64,000 bases of DNA from Aureliella helgolandensis (GTDB taxonomy: Bacteria; Planctomycetota; Planctomycetia; Pirellulales; Pirellulaceae): positions 1,550,001-1,614,000 of the forward strand of contig NZ_CP036298.1 in the NCBI RefSeq assembly GCF_007752135.1, given 5' to 3'. Made by a program: the position numbers and the translations under genes. The notes under the pieces were generated by a model that was not told the origin of the DNA, made no database searches, and saw only the letters and a list, made by a program, of their open reading frames with translations. Of this stretch, positions 55,501 to 64,000 are shown piece by piece (positions within the stretch are counted from its first letter, which is position 1; each line of letters starts with the position of its first letter).

Positions 55501-56833
55501 GATGAACCTCTTGGTGGAACGCGATTTGGGGCCTCGTGTCGATTTGCAGTGGGTTCTAACCTCCACGCAGTGGACTGATTTTGACGCCGCCCCAGGAGTG
55601 GCGATGATTGCAGCCCGCTCGCGTGGCGACCGATGGATTAGCAAGGCACTACCGTTAGTTACTGGCGAACGCGAGTCGTTGGCTGTGGTTTCTGCCATTC
55701 TGTCGGGCTTGGACGACGTGCCCTGGAGCGATATCTCCCAATTGGCGGACACGCTGCGGGACTTGGAACAGCTCTGGGCGAGAGTTCCGCTGGAGACGCG
55801 GCAGGGGATGGCGGTGCAACGCGTCGAGGAATGTGGGCGGCGCGACACATTTCGTCCCAGTGACATCCTGTTGATGGCAATCTTGGATGGAGCCGAAGAG
55901 GGAACTCAGGGACTGCCTGACGAGAGCCTGCGGACGCTGGAAGTAGTCGTGGCGCGCGCTCGTCGACAGATGCTCGATGCCGACATGGAAGATGGCTTGC
56001 GGGTAGCTATTATTCGGCTGATCGGCAGCTCTGGCAATGACTCGGCGGCCCAGTTGGATGACTTGTCGCAATTATTGGAGTCCGAATCAGCGACGGTTCG
56101 AGCGGCCGCAATCGTCATGGGGAGAGGTCTGGGAAATGCCGCCGTAGGCCAGGCTCTGTTAGACAAGTGGTCGGTGCTTGTGCCCAGCGATCGTACCGCC
56201 GTGTGCACTACTCTATTGACGCGCGGTGAGTGGGCGGAACTGTTGCTCGACGCCGTAGAGTCGAATGCGATTCTACCGATCGATCTGCCGCCTGCCACCA
56301 TTCAGCAATTGCGGAGCCACGGTAACTTGACTATTCGTTCCCGCGCTATCTCGGCATTGGGTAAGCTCGGTGATCGTCAACGGGTGGTCGAGGACTATTT
56401 GACGCGGATGCCTAAGCCCGAGTCCATCGCTGCATCAAGCCTGGCAGGGAAGACCTTATACGATACCCATTGCGCCGCATGTCATCATTCTGATGCAAGC
56501 AAAAGTGCGCTCGGACCGCCTATCGACAACTTGGCTCATTGGACTTTGAGCCAATGGGTAACGGCGGTCCTGGATCCCAATCAGGCGGTCGACCCCAAGT
56601 ACCAGCAGAGTCGTGTGTTGCTCGACGATGGGCAGTTGATTGCAGGGATTGTTTTGGAGCAATCCCAGCGAAGTTTGAAGCTGGGCGGAACGGATGGAAG
56701 CATTCAGGAGATTGCAACGGACAGTGTTGAAGAGATCGCTGCCTCAACGCATTCGCTCATGCCAGATGGATTCGAGCAGAAGTTGACTCCACAGCAGATT
56801 GCGGAGTTAGTCGCCTACTTGCGCAGCCGTTAG
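52529..56833 (+). CDS. Neutral ceramidase-like / PVC dehydrogenase / cytochrome c fusion
   Basis: The 1,434-residue secreted product (signal peptide to about 34; start ATG 52529 with AATGAGG; GTG 52511 is an alternative) joins several domains. Residues about 38-450 resemble neutral ceramidase N-terminal domains: GFAKVDITPTEPVPLSGYAS, and LSCTHSHFTPHL with the zinc-ligand-type histidines. From about 505 begins the PVC-type membrane-bound dehydrogenase propeller (VPPGFRVELVASEPLVRDP, DTNGDGQLDSSQIFLDGL, DRDGDGVADFREALITGL). A HEAT-like helical region spans about 885-1290. Near the C-terminus is a single haem c motif, CAACH, with Cys1315. The dehydrogenase, HEAT and haem order is standard in planctomycetes; the N-terminal ceramidase-like domain is not. 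The electron donor and substrate are unknown. Confidence 0.85.
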   Translation: MRWLLVSMISILPKFSPICGALFALVFLNSASGETTTWKVGFAKVDITPTEPVPLSGYASRSVSHDGVADPISARAMCLSPADVSPADAVDGQPDGASGDLPSPETLVLISVDAIGIPQSLTAEIAQWVVGEYGIPRSQLVLSCTHSHFTPHLEGGLTNLYQEPLTEEQLAAVHRYTESLKAALREVVQAALDVQVAANLAMGTSTASFAANRRALRRPPTEAGGPPESGPVDSRVRVLQATTPAGQLLGGAFLYACHCTTIGGGFNQISGDWAGLAASRLEQLNAEAVFLPIIGCGADANPNPRGNYQFAEQYAAEMVDSVNGVLRGKDVVPLVDYPIAQFGYAAIVPEQPTGERLDKALMSSNPNERRWAEHMQQVRQERGRLPESYPMPIHTWQFGEALTWVFLGGEVVVDYQFRLEKEMPTKETWVASYSDDVFAYVASESMRSEGGYEVDSSMIYYLQPGRWESGTQDLILQRVSEIRSQSQADDQGLTAADALQAVRVPPGFRVELVASEPLVRDPINLAFGGDGRVWVVEMSDYPLGNATGGRITWLSDTNGDGQLDSSQIFLDGLSYPTSVMPWRDGVVVIAGTEVIYAEDRDGDGVADFREALITGLNPANPQHRASGFEIGLDGRLHFGVGSGNREIYSVRNQKTYQVQGHDVAWNPDTGELELTAGKTQFVRTRDAFGRWFGNSNSLPMFEYVLGSRYAPEAERYAGALQILLTPAVAPPVYPRSRTVGRFNDQFARDRFTSACSSIVARVPGVLSPAERASGASIGFVCEPVHNLVARIQIEQAGSASLAHRHTEDVEYDFMTSTDGWSRPVRIINAPDGTLWIVDMVRQVIEHPEWIPTAWQDGLDLRNGAEMGRIYRVYRDDFTPTPWPNLPTVDAADFEPQCLQLLSSDNGALRDLGLQALLQSPSDSMQSNVRELALKHASPAVRASALGCLVAKDWLQTSDIALTLAADSPELLTLGLILSETIPSPDQAMERAMNLLVERDLGPRVDLQWVLTSTQWTDFDAAPGVAMIAARSRGDRWISKALPLVTGERESLAVVSAILSGLDDVPWSDISQLADTLRDLEQLWARVPLETRQGMAVQRVEECGRRDTFRPSDILLMAILDGAEEGTQGLPDESLRTLEVVVARARRQMLDADMEDGLRVAIIRLIGSSGNDSAAQLDDLSQLLESESATVRAAAIVMGRGLGNAAVGQALLDKWSVLVPSDRTAVCTTLLTRGEWAELLLDAVESNAILPIDLPPATIQQLRSHGNLTIRSRAISALGKLGDRQRVVEDYLTRMPKPESIAASSLAGKTLYDTHCAACHHSDASKSALGPPIDNLAHWTLSQWVTAVLDPNQAVDPKYQQSRVLLDDGQLIAGIVLEQSQRSLKLGGTDGSIQEIATDSVEEIAASTHSLMPDGFEQKLTPQQIAELVAYLRSR

Positions 56834-56894
56834 CCGCTCCTGAAAACGCACCAGCGAAGTGATCTTTGGGGGCTCTCCTTTGCGAGGGCGCCCC

Positions 56895-56916
56895 GTGTGG
56901 TACTGGCTTGCCAGTG
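56895..56916 (-). repeat. REP-like 22-bp palindromic element, copy 1
   Basis: Read on the minus strand it begins CACTGGCAAGCC and differs from the plus-strand copy at 57149-57170 at three of 22 positions. The hairpin plus five T on the plus strand would act as an intrinsic terminator for the gene ending at 56833. Confidence 0.6.
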
Positions 56917-57148
56917 TTTTTAAAAGCGGCAGGTAGCCGTTCACGACCTTCCTCATCCACCAATTGCTTCAACCGTTGCTTTGGGGGGGAGTTTAAGTCG
57001 CTGACAACCCGGAACGGTTACTGGGTTCGCAGCTTGCAATTTGGAGAACAATTAAGTGTCTTGAGAGGATGGTTGCTAGCATCACAGCTCCGCCGGTTAT
57101 CGCTTGAGCGTACTGGTCTGACGCATGCAAGCTGGCATGGGGTAAGCT

Positions 57149-57170
57149 CACTGGCAAGCCCGTGCCATAC
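57149..57170 (+). repeat. REP-like 22-bp palindromic element, copy 2
   Basis: It begins CACTGGCAAGCC and is the inverted partner of the element at 56895-56916. The 232 bp between the two copies hold no open frame of interest. Confidence 0.6.
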
Positions 57171-57465
57171 AAGCGTTTTCAAAGAACAGGATTCGGGTGG
57201 TCGGCGACACTACAGCAGCACTCGGTCACTACGCACGTTGGATTGGTCTGTCCTGTGGGGGACTCGGTAAGGGACTTTGTATTCACTGGCTCAGCTGGGT
57301 AGACTATAGAGGTAGGCTGGAACCACTGGCCTGGCCCACCTGCTGTCCTGCCATTGAACTGACGAAGTGTTGTTTGTCCTTGCAGAGGGACGCGTCTTGA
57401 GAGACGTGATCGCACTGCAGGCTCGGCAGATTTACTACGCTCACCACGAAATTTACCACTGAATC

Positions 57466-58884
57466 ATGCTTCCACAACGTAGATGGTTTTTGTCGCAATG
57501 TGGTTTGGGACTCGGTTCCGTAGCGCTGTGGGATCTACTGGGAGGCCAAGTGCTCGGCGAATCCTCTGCAGGACGCGCCGCGCCCAGTCCCTTGGCTGCC
57601 CGGGCTGGTCACTTTCCAGGCAAGGCCAAGGCGGTGATCCATTTGTTTATGGCGGGAGCACCTAGTCAACTTGAGCTGTTCGATGAAAAACCGGCTTTGA
57701 CGCGTTTGGCGGGCGGGCCGCTGCCACAGTCCGTGATTGGCGACCAACGCTACGCGTTTATACAGCCAGATGCAGCCGTGATGGGGCCGCAGTATCAATT
57801 TGCCAAACATGGTGAATCGGGGGCAGATATCTCGGAAGCCCTGCCCCACCTCGCGAAGATTGCCGATCAGGTTTGTTTTATCAAGTCGATGCATACGGAT
57901 CAGTTCAATCATGCACCGGCACAATTGCTGCTCAATTCCGGTTTCTCGCAGCCGGGGCGCCCTAGCCTGGGATCGTGGGCCGTCTATGGACTCGGGGCTG
58001 AGACCAATGAATTGCCGGCCTTCGTGGTGATGAGTACTGGAGCCGGGTTGAGTGGCGGTGCCGCTCTGTGGTCCAGTGGCTTTCTGCCAACGATTTACAC
58101 TGGAGTGCCCCTACGCAAGCAAGGGGACCCCATTCTGAATGTGAGTAGTCCAGCTGGAGTTTCCAGCCAAATGCAAGCGGAGACTTTCCGCCTCATTGAA
58201 CAACTCAACCGCCGGCGTTTCGAAGCGGTCCACGATCCTGAGATTGCGACACGGATCTCCAATTTTGAGATGGCCGCTCGCCTTCAGACCTCCGCGCCGG
58301 AATTGATGGATTTGAGCCAAGAGACGCAGGCTACGCTGGATGCGTATGGTTGTGAGCCTGACAAACCTTCGTTCGCACGCTCCTGTCTCCTCGCACGAAG
58401 GATGGTGGAGCGAGGAGTGCGGTTCATCAATATATTCCACAGTGGATGGGATGCGCACAGTGACGTTGTTGGCAATATTCGCAACAATTGCAAGACGACA
58501 GACCAAGCATCCGCCGCGTTGGTGCAGGACTTGATTCAACGTGGCATGCTCGATGAAACGCTGGTGGTATGGGGCGGCGAATTTGGGAGAACGCCGATGG
58601 TCGAGTCAAATCCCGCACTGGGCCGCAATCTGGGAAGAGATCACCACCCGCAGGCTTTCACGATGTGGATGGCTGGCGGTGGCACTCGAGCTGGTACCAC
58701 GCTGGGAGCGACCGACGAGTTCGGTTTCCATGTGGTTGAAGACCCAGTGCATGTGCACGATTTGCAAGCAACGGTGTTGCATTGCCTCGGATTCGATCAC
58801 GAACGGCTCACCTACCACCATGCCGGACGCGATTTTCGGCTTACCGATGTTCACGGAAAAATTGTTCATAAGGTGCTGAGCTAA
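57466..58884 (+). CDS. DUF1501 family protein with Tat-type leader
   Basis: The 472-residue product starts with a twin-arginine-like leader ([19 protein letters not shown]). The body is a DUF1501 domain, an alkaline-phosphatase/sulfatase-like fold: [60 protein letters not shown] and the C-terminal [14 protein letters not shown], followed by [17 protein letters not shown]. The conserved His and Asp residues could hold metals. DUF1501 proteins are very abundant in planctomycetes, usually beside cytochrome c/DUF1549 or DUF1553 proteins, and are thought to act in the periplasm. Its stop codon overlaps the start of the esterase gene (TAATG), so they are translationally coupled. Confidence 0.93.
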   Translation: MLPQRRWFLSQCGLGLGSVALWDLLGGQVLGESSAGRAAPSPLAARAGHFPGKAKAVIHLFMAGAPSQLELFDEKPALTRLAGGPLPQSVIGDQRYAFIQPDAAVMGPQYQFAKHGESGADISEALPHLAKIADQVCFIKSMHTDQFNHAPAQLLLNSGFSQPGRPSLGSWAVYGLGAETNELPAFVVMSTGAGLSGGAALWSSGFLPTIYTGVPLRKQGDPILNVSSPAGVSSQMQAETFRLIEQLNRRRFEAVHDPEIATRISNFEMAARLQTSAPELMDLSQETQATLDAYGCEPDKPSFARSCLLARRMVERGVRFINIFHSGWDAHSDVVGNIRNNCKTTDQASAALVQDLIQRGMLDETLVVWGGEFGRTPMVESNPALGRNLGRDHHPQAFTMWMAGGGTRAGTTLGATDEFGFHVVEDPVHVHDLQATVLHCLGFDHERLTYHHAGRDFRLTDVHGKIVHKVLS

Positions 58885-59885
58885 TGCGTTATTCTCTATG
58901 GGCCGCTATCACACTCTGGAGTGGATTCTCAGTGCTTGCCCAAGCTCAGACGCAGCCTCCGCCTACGGCTTCAGAGGAGGCCGTTGAGTCGGCTAGCGAG
59001 GCGTTGTCAGTACTGGATCAAGCGACGAGTGCGAAGTCGGTAGCTTCTGAGATTGAGGTGAAAGTGCAACGAGATATTAAGTTTGCGGAGGTGAATGGGC
59101 AGAGTTTGCTGCTCGACGTGTATGTTCCGCAAAATGTGGCATCACCGCCCCCCTTGATCGTTTGGATTCATGGTGGTGGATGGCGAGGCGGTTCGAAGGC
59201 AAAGCCTCCCATTCGTCGTGTGACGGAGTGTGGATACGCTCTGGCGAGTATTAGTTATCGATTTAGCGACCAAGCCATCTTTCCGGCACAGCTCCACGAT
59301 TGCAAAGGGGCGATTCGCTGGTTGCGCGCCCATCAGAAGAATTATGGCTACAACGCGGAGTGGATCGGAGTTGCAGGTAGCTCCGCAGGTGGCTACTTGG
59401 CCGTCTTCCTAGGAGTGGCTGCGGGAGATGTAGCGCTGGAAGGAGAGGTCGGAGGGAATCTCCAAGAATCATCCCGGGTACAGGCTGTCGTCGATTATTT
59501 TGGTCCGACCGATTTTGTGCTGCGGGGAGCCACGCAACCGGAGGTTGCCTACTCCGAGAAGGCTGGCAGCTTTGCGTTGCTAGGTGGATTGAAACGTGGC
59601 AAAATCGATCCTCAGTTGGAGCGCGCCGCCAGCGCGGCCTACTACGTTGAGCCTACTGCGCCTCCCATCTTGGTGTTCCATGGTGAGAACGACAAACTCG
59701 TTTTACCGAGCCAATCGGAGCGAATCGTGGAAGCCTATCAAGCCGCTGGAGTGCCTGCCGAATTGGTGCGGGTAGCGGGAGCGGGGCACGGAGGTGCAAA
59801 ATTCTTTTGGGGCGAGAATTTTGAGAAGACGCTGAATTTCCTAGACCAGCAGCGCCCGAAGCGCGACACGCAAACTGACAAGTGA
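58884..59885 (+). CDS. Secreted alpha/beta hydrolase (BD-FAE-type esterase)
   Basis: The 333-residue product has a signal peptide ([20 protein letters not shown]). The hydrolase core shows the oxyanion motif HGGGW at 96-100, nucleophile Ser167 in GSSAG, an acid in [12 protein letters not shown] and a His in [11 protein letters not shown]. This is the BD-FAE/HSL-like group that removes acyl or feruloyl esters from polysaccharides. An internal helix-rich insert covers about 185-240. It starts on the last base of the DUF1501 stop codon. The substrate is inferred from the family; a polysaccharide ester is likely. Confidence 0.88.
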   Translation: MRYSLWAAITLWSGFSVLAQAQTQPPPTASEEAVESASEALSVLDQATSAKSVASEIEVKVQRDIKFAEVNGQSLLLDVYVPQNVASPPPLIVWIHGGGWRGGSKAKPPIRRVTECGYALASISYRFSDQAIFPAQLHDCKGAIRWLRAHQKNYGYNAEWIGVAGSSAGGYLAVFLGVAAGDVALEGEVGGNLQESSRVQAVVDYFGPTDFVLRGATQPEVAYSEKAGSFALLGGLKRGKIDPQLERAASAAYYVEPTAPPILVFHGENDKLVLPSQSERIVEAYQAAGVPAELVRVAGAGHGGAKFFWGENFEKTLNFLDQQRPKRDTQTDK

Positions 59886-60389
59886 ACCTGAGCGTAGGGG
59901 GCGGATCGTCCCAGTCCTCTGGCCGAAATTGTAAACCGCCGCTTGACGGGCTGTTGATGCAAAAGCGTTTTCCGTTTTGGTGCACGAGTAGTGCACCGGT
60001 GGCGTGTAGTAGGGATCACCTGTCAGGGCAATCCATTTCCTTGCCCTCCCCCACACGGTAGCATGGTCCCCCGGACCGTGTCCTGGCGTTTCCCCACCAA
60101 ACCATGTGTTCAACTCAAGGAAATCAAGGGTCCATCCACGGGAGGATGCGGCTCCTTGCTCACCGGGCTGTTGATTTAATCGCGTCTTGAGTTTTAGCGT
60201 GAAGGTAGCGTCCCTAATCGCCCTGTAGTGGCGACCACCTATCCTTGCTGACGCGGCGGGTTACTATTTCGACAGACCGTCACGCGGTGGGTTACTATTC
60301 CAACAGGCCGTCTCGCGGCGGGTTGCGATTTCTAGCGGTGGTGGGGGCTTTAACTACGGTCCCGTATCAAAGAAGGGTGGGTGTAGGGG
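59886..60389. other. Gene-free gap with a 31-bp tandem repeat
   Basis: No gene is supported in these 504 bases. GGTGCAC at 59979-59985 is inverted at 59991-59997. A tandem repeat with a 31-bp period lies at 60251-60332. Confidence 0.5.
60251..60332. repeat. Tandem repeat, 31-bp period, about 2.6 copies
   Basis: The block ACGCGGCGGGTTACTATTTC recurs at 60282 with T for C and other small changes, and a third partial copy begins at 60314. The CGCGG start of each unit lies at 60252, 60283 and 60314. The repeats are imperfect, and no spacers are present, so it is not a CRISPR array. Confidence 0.75.
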
Positions 60390-61670
60390 CTAGTCTGGGA
60401 CGGGAGTTTCGATGAAGCGCGCTAGGCGGTGGAAATCGCTGCCGATTTCGATATAACGCACTTTGGTGACCAGCGTCTCGGGGTCAACGAGTGTTTCGAA
60501 AGGGACGAAGCTTAGGTTAAACTGCCCGCCGACGGAAATCATCACACCATTTAGCTTTTCTTCGATGAGAGCTCGGTAGGCACCGACACCGATTTGCGAT
60601 CCGAGCATTACGTCGAAGGCATGGGGTTGGGCACAACGGCTTTCGTAGCCGAGTTGCAGGCCGTTGACCTTGCGGTTGCGGCCGGTCTTCGCCTTGTAGG
60701 CCTTGGCGACCTCTTCGGCAAGCATTTTGCCGATGTTGGCCGAAGCGACGGCGATGTGTCCGTGATCGTCGCGAGCGATGCCGGCCAAGTACTTGTGTGG
60801 CAAGTATTCGGCAAGCCCTTCTGCTATGACCAGCACGCCGTAGGGGAGATCTTGTTTCTCACGGATCAGCATCATCTTGACGATGCGGTCGACGATCTTC
60901 TCCATGTGCATGATGGTGCGGGTGTTTTGCGTACCATCGGCTTCGGTGATCGTTTCTTCGCCGCGCACTTCGCCGACGACATCCTCGACGCTAAGGACCA
61001 TACAGGCTTCGCCAGCGATTGCGGCTCCATAGGCGAGCCAGCCGGCGCTGCGTCCCATGGCTTCGCACACGAAATAGGCTCGGCCAGCGGCTGCGTCATA
61101 GTTGAGATTTCGCATCTCGGTAGCCAAGAATTCGGCGGCGGTAAAATAGCCGAAGGTGAAATCAATCCCCATGTAATCGTTGTCAATGGTCTTGGGCAGG
61201 TGGACAACGGGCATCCGCTTGGCACTGGCGGGGAGCGTATCCTGGTAGAGTTTCATTTTGTTGGCGGTTTTCAGCGTGTCATCTCCACCGATGGAGATGA
61301 GCGCGTCGACACCGATGGACTGCAGCGCGTTGTAGACTCGCGAAAGTGGCGCGCTCTTGACGGGGTCGGTCAAATGCTCGACCGCTGAGACACCTTTACC
61401 GGGGTTGCTGCGCGCGGTACCGATGATGATCCCTTGAGACGTTCGGCACTGCGCCAAGTCTGCCTGGGTGATGTTGATGTAGTCGCGACCTTCCACCAAG
61501 GGCTGGTTGGGATCGAAATCGATCAGATTCGAGTAGCCGTGCTTGATGCCGACAACTTCGATACCAGCGTTCAGGAAAGAAAAGGCGGCTGTGCCGATGA
61601 CCGCATTGGCGGCAGGCGCGGGCCCACCGGCGAACAGCATGGCAACTTTTTTGATTTCAGAGCCGGACAT
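60390..61670 (-). CDS. pfp: 6-phosphofructokinase, pyrophosphate-dependent type
   Basis: The enzyme phosphorylates fructose-6-phosphate in glycolysis. The 426-residue protein carries the N-terminal phosphate-binding GGPAPAAN (15-22), the catalytic PKTIDND (159-165), and an MGRSAGWLAYG sugar-binding segment near 205-215. GGDD at 128-131 replaces the GGDG of ATP enzymes; the second Asp is the classical marker for pyrophosphate use, which would make the step reversible. An alternative, ATP use, is less likely. It is 14 bp after the accC stop, so both probably share a transcript. Confidence 0.9.
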   Translation of the reverse strand: MSGSEIKKVAMLFAGGPAPAANAVIGTAAFSFLNAGIEVVGIKHGYSNLIDFDPNQPLVEGRDYINITQADLAQCRTSQGIIIGTARSNPGKGVSAVEHLTDPVKSAPLSRVYNALQSIGVDALISIGGDDTLKTANKMKLYQDTLPASAKRMPVVHLPKTIDNDYMGIDFTFGYFTAAEFLATEMRNLNYDAAAGRAYFVCEAMGRSAGWLAYGAAIAGEACMVLSVEDVVGEVRGEETITEADGTQNTRTIMHMEKIVDRIVKMMLIREKQDLPYGVLVIAEGLAEYLPHKYLAGIARDDHGHIAVASANIGKMLAEEVAKAYKAKTGRNRKVNGLQLGYESRCAQPHAFDVMLGSQIGVGAYRALIEEKLNGVMISVGGQFNLSFVPFETLVDPETLVTKVRYIEIGSDFHRLARFIETPVPD

Positions 61671-61684
61671 GGTGGTGTGCCTAA

Positions 61685-63031
61685 TTACGAGCAGAGTAGT
61701 TCACGTTCAACCCATTTGGTGTCAATGGTTCCCGCCACGAAAGCAGGATCCTTCAGTACTCGGATTTGGAAGGATGCCGTGGTCGCAATCCCTTCGACTC
61801 GCAGCTCTTCCAGGCCACGAATCATGCAGGCAATGGCCTCTTCTCGCGTGGGTTTATGCACGATCAGCTTGCCGATCATGGAGTCATAAAACGGAGGGAC
61901 GGTGTAACCGGCGTGGGCATGGGAATCGAAGCGAATTCCGAGTCCACCTGGGATGAACATCTGCTTGATATGTCCGGGGCAGGGTTGGAAGTTCTTATCT
62001 GGGTTTTCGGCATTGATGCGGCACTCCATCGACACGCCGTTAAGTCGGATGTCTTCCTGTTGGAAGGGGAGTGGAACGCCTGCGGCCACGCGAATCTGGG
62101 TTTGGATGAGGTCGATGCCGGTAACCATTTCGGTCACTGGGTGTTCGACTTGGATGCGGGCATTGACTTCGATGAAGTAGAAATTGTCGTCTTGGTCGAC
62201 GATGAACTCGACGGTGCCTGCATTTTGGTAGTCCGCGTTGCGAACCAAGCGAGCAGCCGCTTCACAGATTGCCGTTCTGGTTTTGGACGACAGCAGGGGC
62301 GACGGGCTTTCCTCGATCAGTTTTTGGTGACGCCGTTGGGCAGAGCAATCGCGTTCGAACAGGTGGCAGACGTTGCCGTGGTTGTCGGCGATGACCTGGA
62401 CTTCGACGTGGCGGGGGCGGTCGATAAACTTCTCGAGATAGACGCCTGCATTGCCAAAGGCCGCTTGGGCTTCTTGCTGAGCTTGCTGGAGGGCAGTCCG
62501 CAGCGATTGTTCATTGGGAGCGACCCGCATTCCCTTGCCACCGCCACCGGCGGTGGCTTTGATCAGGACCGGGTATCCAATGGTTTGGGCGCTCTCAATG
62601 GCATGCGCTTCATCGGCGAGCAGTCCATCGCTACCGGGGACGACTGGCACGTTGGCCGCGATGGCGACGGCGCGGGCGGTAGCCTTGTCCCCAAGCTGAG
62701 TCATGGCCTCGGGCGAGGGGCCGATGAAGTCAAATTCGCTACTGCGGCAGACTTCATTGAAGTACGCGTTTTCGGCTAAGAAGCCATAGCCGGGGTGGAT
62801 GGCTTCCGCCCCACTGACTTCCGCAGCGCTGATGATATTTTCGATGCGCAGGTAGCTATCGGCAGAGCGGCTGGGGCCGATGCAATAGGCGTCGTCCGCG
62901 TAGCGCACGTGAGCCGAGTCGCGATCCGCCTCGCTGAATACAGCAACGGATTCGACTCCCATTTCTTTACATGCGCGAACAATGCGAAGAGCAATTTCGC
63001 CACGATTTGCGATTAGAATGCGGTTGTACAT
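61685..63031 (-). CDS. accC: Acetyl-CoA carboxylase, biotin carboxylase subunit
   Basis: AccC carboxylates the biotin carried by AccB using ATP and bicarbonate, the first step of fatty-acid synthesis. The 448-residue protein is of normal length. It opens with [20 protein letters not shown], a biotin carboxylase N-domain. The ATP-grasp glycine loop is [14 protein letters not shown], and the [40 protein letters not shown] and [15 protein letters not shown] segments hold the metal and catalytic residues. It lies 11 bp after accB, which supports co-transcription and a multi-subunit carboxylase. AccA and AccD are not in the window. Confidence 0.97.
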   Translation of the reverse strand: MYNRILIANRGEIALRIVRACKEMGVESVAVFSEADRDSAHVRYADDAYCIGPSRSADSYLRIENIISAAEVSGAEAIHPGYGFLAENAYFNEVCRSSEFDFIGPSPEAMTQLGDKATARAVAIAANVPVVPGSDGLLADEAHAIESAQTIGYPVLIKATAGGGGKGMRVAPNEQSLRTALQQAQQEAQAAFGNAGVYLEKFIDRPRHVEVQVIADNHGNVCHLFERDCSAQRRHQKLIEESPSPLLSSKTRTAICEAAARLVRNADYQNAGTVEFIVDQDDNFYFIEVNARIQVEHPVTEMVTGIDLIQTQIRVAAGVPLPFQQEDIRLNGVSMECRINAENPDKNFQPCPGHIKQMFIPGGLGIRFDSHAHAGYTVPPFYDSMIGKLIVHKPTREEAIACMIRGLEELRVEGIATTASFQIRVLKDPAFVAGTIDTKWVERELLCS

Positions 63032-63042
63032 GCCGTGTGAGA

Positions 63043-63525
63043 TTACCCGCGGGTGTCGACCTTGAACAGGGGCCGGCCAAAATCGACCGCCTCTTCGTTA
63101 CTGGCTAAAATTTCAACGATCTTCCCACTGATCTCAGCTGGAATTTCGTTGAAAACCTTCATCGCTTCGACAATACAGACAACCGTATCCGCCGAGACGC
63201 TGGAGCCTACGGTTACAAAGTCTGGACTCTTTGGATTGGCTTTGGTGTAGAAGGTCCCGACCATGGGAGAGGCGATGATTTTGATGTGCTCAGCATCGGC
63301 CGCCGCCGATGGTGGAGTGGCGGGTGCGGCCGCCACGGGGGGCAAGCTCGCAGCTGGCAGGGCCACGGGTTGCGCAACGCCCCGCGCCAAGCGAACCTGT
63401 TGCTCACCCTGGCGCAAGTCCACTTCGCTGAGCCCGCGTTCTTCCATTAGATCGATCAATTCGCGGATTCTCGCGAGATCAAACACGTCGCCGTCGGACG
63501 AGTTTTTGCCAGCCTCTTTAGCCAT
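63043..63525 (-). CDS. accB: Biotin carboxyl carrier protein of acetyl-CoA carboxylase
   Basis: The 160-residue protein has an N-terminal helical region ([20 protein letters not shown]), an Ala/Pro-rich mobile linker (about 50-77) and a C-terminal biotinyl domain (about 82-157). The acceptor is Lys123 in [10 protein letters not shown]; the usual motif is EAMKLMNEI, so two neighbouring positions are altered while the AMK core is kept. The protein is the expected substrate of BirA at 17401-18273. It lies 78 bp after the M24 peptidase gene and 11 bp before accC. Confidence 0.96.
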   Translation of the reverse strand: MAKEAGKNSSDGDVFDLARIRELIDLMEERGLSEVDLRQGEQQVRLARGVAQPVALPAASLPPVAAAPATPPSAAADAEHIKIIASPMVGTFYTKANPKSPDFVTVGSSVSADTVVCIVEAMKVFNEIPAEISGKIVEILASNEEAVDFGRPLFKVDTRG

Positions 63526-63603
63526 GAATATTCCTAAGCTCTCGCGTAATTCAGTAACAGTTGGCGGTCGTCGTGCCCCAAGCAGTTCCGCTGGGGATAC
63601 GGT

Positions 63604-64000
63604 CTACGGTCCATCTAACAACTCGACTTGGTTGGCCTCTAACTCGCGTGGAAGCGAGCTCAGGACCTCACAGCCGCGGTCGGTGATCAGCACATCATCT
63701 TCGATACGCACACCACCAAAGCCTGGATAATACACCCCAGGCTCGACGGTGACGACCATACCACTTTCCAGTGGCCTATCTTCGTTCTTGCCGAGCCGAG
63801 GCGCTTCGTGGATGTCGAGGCCGATTCCATGCCCCAGTCCGTGCGTGAAACGCTTCCCCATGCCGGCCGAAGCAATCGATTCGCGTGCAATTCGATCGAT
63901 TTCGCTGACCAAAACTCCGGGCCGCAACGCGTCGATGGCTGCTTGCTGGGCTGTCAAAACCGTCTCGTAAATACGTGCAAATTTGGCGGGGATTTTACTA
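63604..64000 (-). CDS. Partial Xaa-Pro aminopeptidase (M24 family)
   Basis: The C-terminal 131 codons are present and the gene continues past the right edge; the frame is open to base 64,000. It carries the M24 pita-bread metal-binding features: [15 protein letters not shown] with a metal-ligand His, [20 protein letters not shown] with two Glu/Asp-type ligands, and a short C-terminal tail. M24B enzymes remove N-terminal residues before proline. Its position upstream of accB and accC matches a common bacterial order. A Xaa-Pro dipeptidase is an alternative. Confidence 0.88.
   Translation of the reverse strand, partial: SKIPAKFARIYETVLTAQQAAIDALRPGVLVSEIDRIARESIASAGMGKRFTHGLGHGIGLDIHEAPRLGKNEDRPLESGMVVTVEPGVYYPGFGGVRIEDDVLITDRGCEVLSSLPRELEANQVELLDGP

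Larger units (their letters stand above)
56834..57465. other. Gene-free stretch with an inverted REP-like pair
   Basis: No gene is supported in these 632 bases. A 22-bp element is found twice in opposite orientation, at 56895-56916 and 57149-57170. The first copy forms a short hairpin (ACTGG-CTTG-CCAGT) followed by GTTTTT and may terminate the preceding gene. Confidence 0.6.

Noticed and set aside
60251-60332. Possible CRISPR array
   Set aside because: Repeats abut each other without unique spacers, the units differ, and no cas genes are near.

Overview
The window looks like the chromosome of a planctomycete, most likely a Pirellulaceae-type member of the Planctomycetota. The basis is the combination of gene families: a DUF1501 protein with a Tat-type leader, a PVC-type membrane-bound dehydrogenase ending in a cytochrome c motif, FG-GAP proteins, a Hanks-type kinase, giant pseudopilin-like proteins and weak ribosome binding sites. 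No rRNA, tRNA or CRISPR array was seen.

Bases 1 to about 10,000 are a prophage-like island. On the minus strand lie a tape-measure-like protein, a fused prohead protease/major capsid protein, a small acidic protein and a partial decoration-protein-like gene that runs off the left edge. On the plus strand lie a helix-turn-helix/zinc protein, a secreted trypsin-like protease, a packaging-type protein, a tail-tube-like protein, a small protein and a tail-chaperone-like gene with a textbook -1 frameshift site (seven A at 9813-9819). If the plus-strand block is flipped on paper, the usual tail order tail tube, chaperone, tape measure is restored, which suggests an inversion.

From 10.5 to 17.3 kb is a carbohydrate or sugar-acid catabolic cluster: a GH43-like propeller protein, a FadR-type regulator, a short-chain dehydrogenase, a sodium:solute symporter and an FG-GAP protein. 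A TGGT-N3-ACCA operator-like palindrome sits between the divergent regulator and dehydrogenase genes. From 17.4 to 25.4 kb are birA, a Ser/Thr kinase, a small protein, secA and waaA. The SecA is enlarged by an Sm-like insert in its second nucleotide-binding half and by four helical repeats in its wing region. rpoC and rpoB (minus strand, 25.8-34.1 kb) stand apart from ribosomal protein genes, with a 258-bp structured gap between them.

From 34.6 to 52.1 kb, one strand carries a type II secretion/type IV pilus cluster: two GspE/PilB ATPases, PilT, a GspF with two extra membrane helices, four pseudopilins and a 1,929-residue GspK/PilX-like protein. From 52.5 to 59.9 kb lie a fusion of neutral ceramidase, PVC dehydrogenase and cytochrome c, a DUF1501 protein and a BD-FAE-type esterase. 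The right end (60.4-64 kb, minus strand) carries a pyrophosphate-type phosphofructokinase, accC, accB and a partial M24 aminopeptidase. BirA at 17.4 kb is the expected enzyme for biotinylating this AccB.
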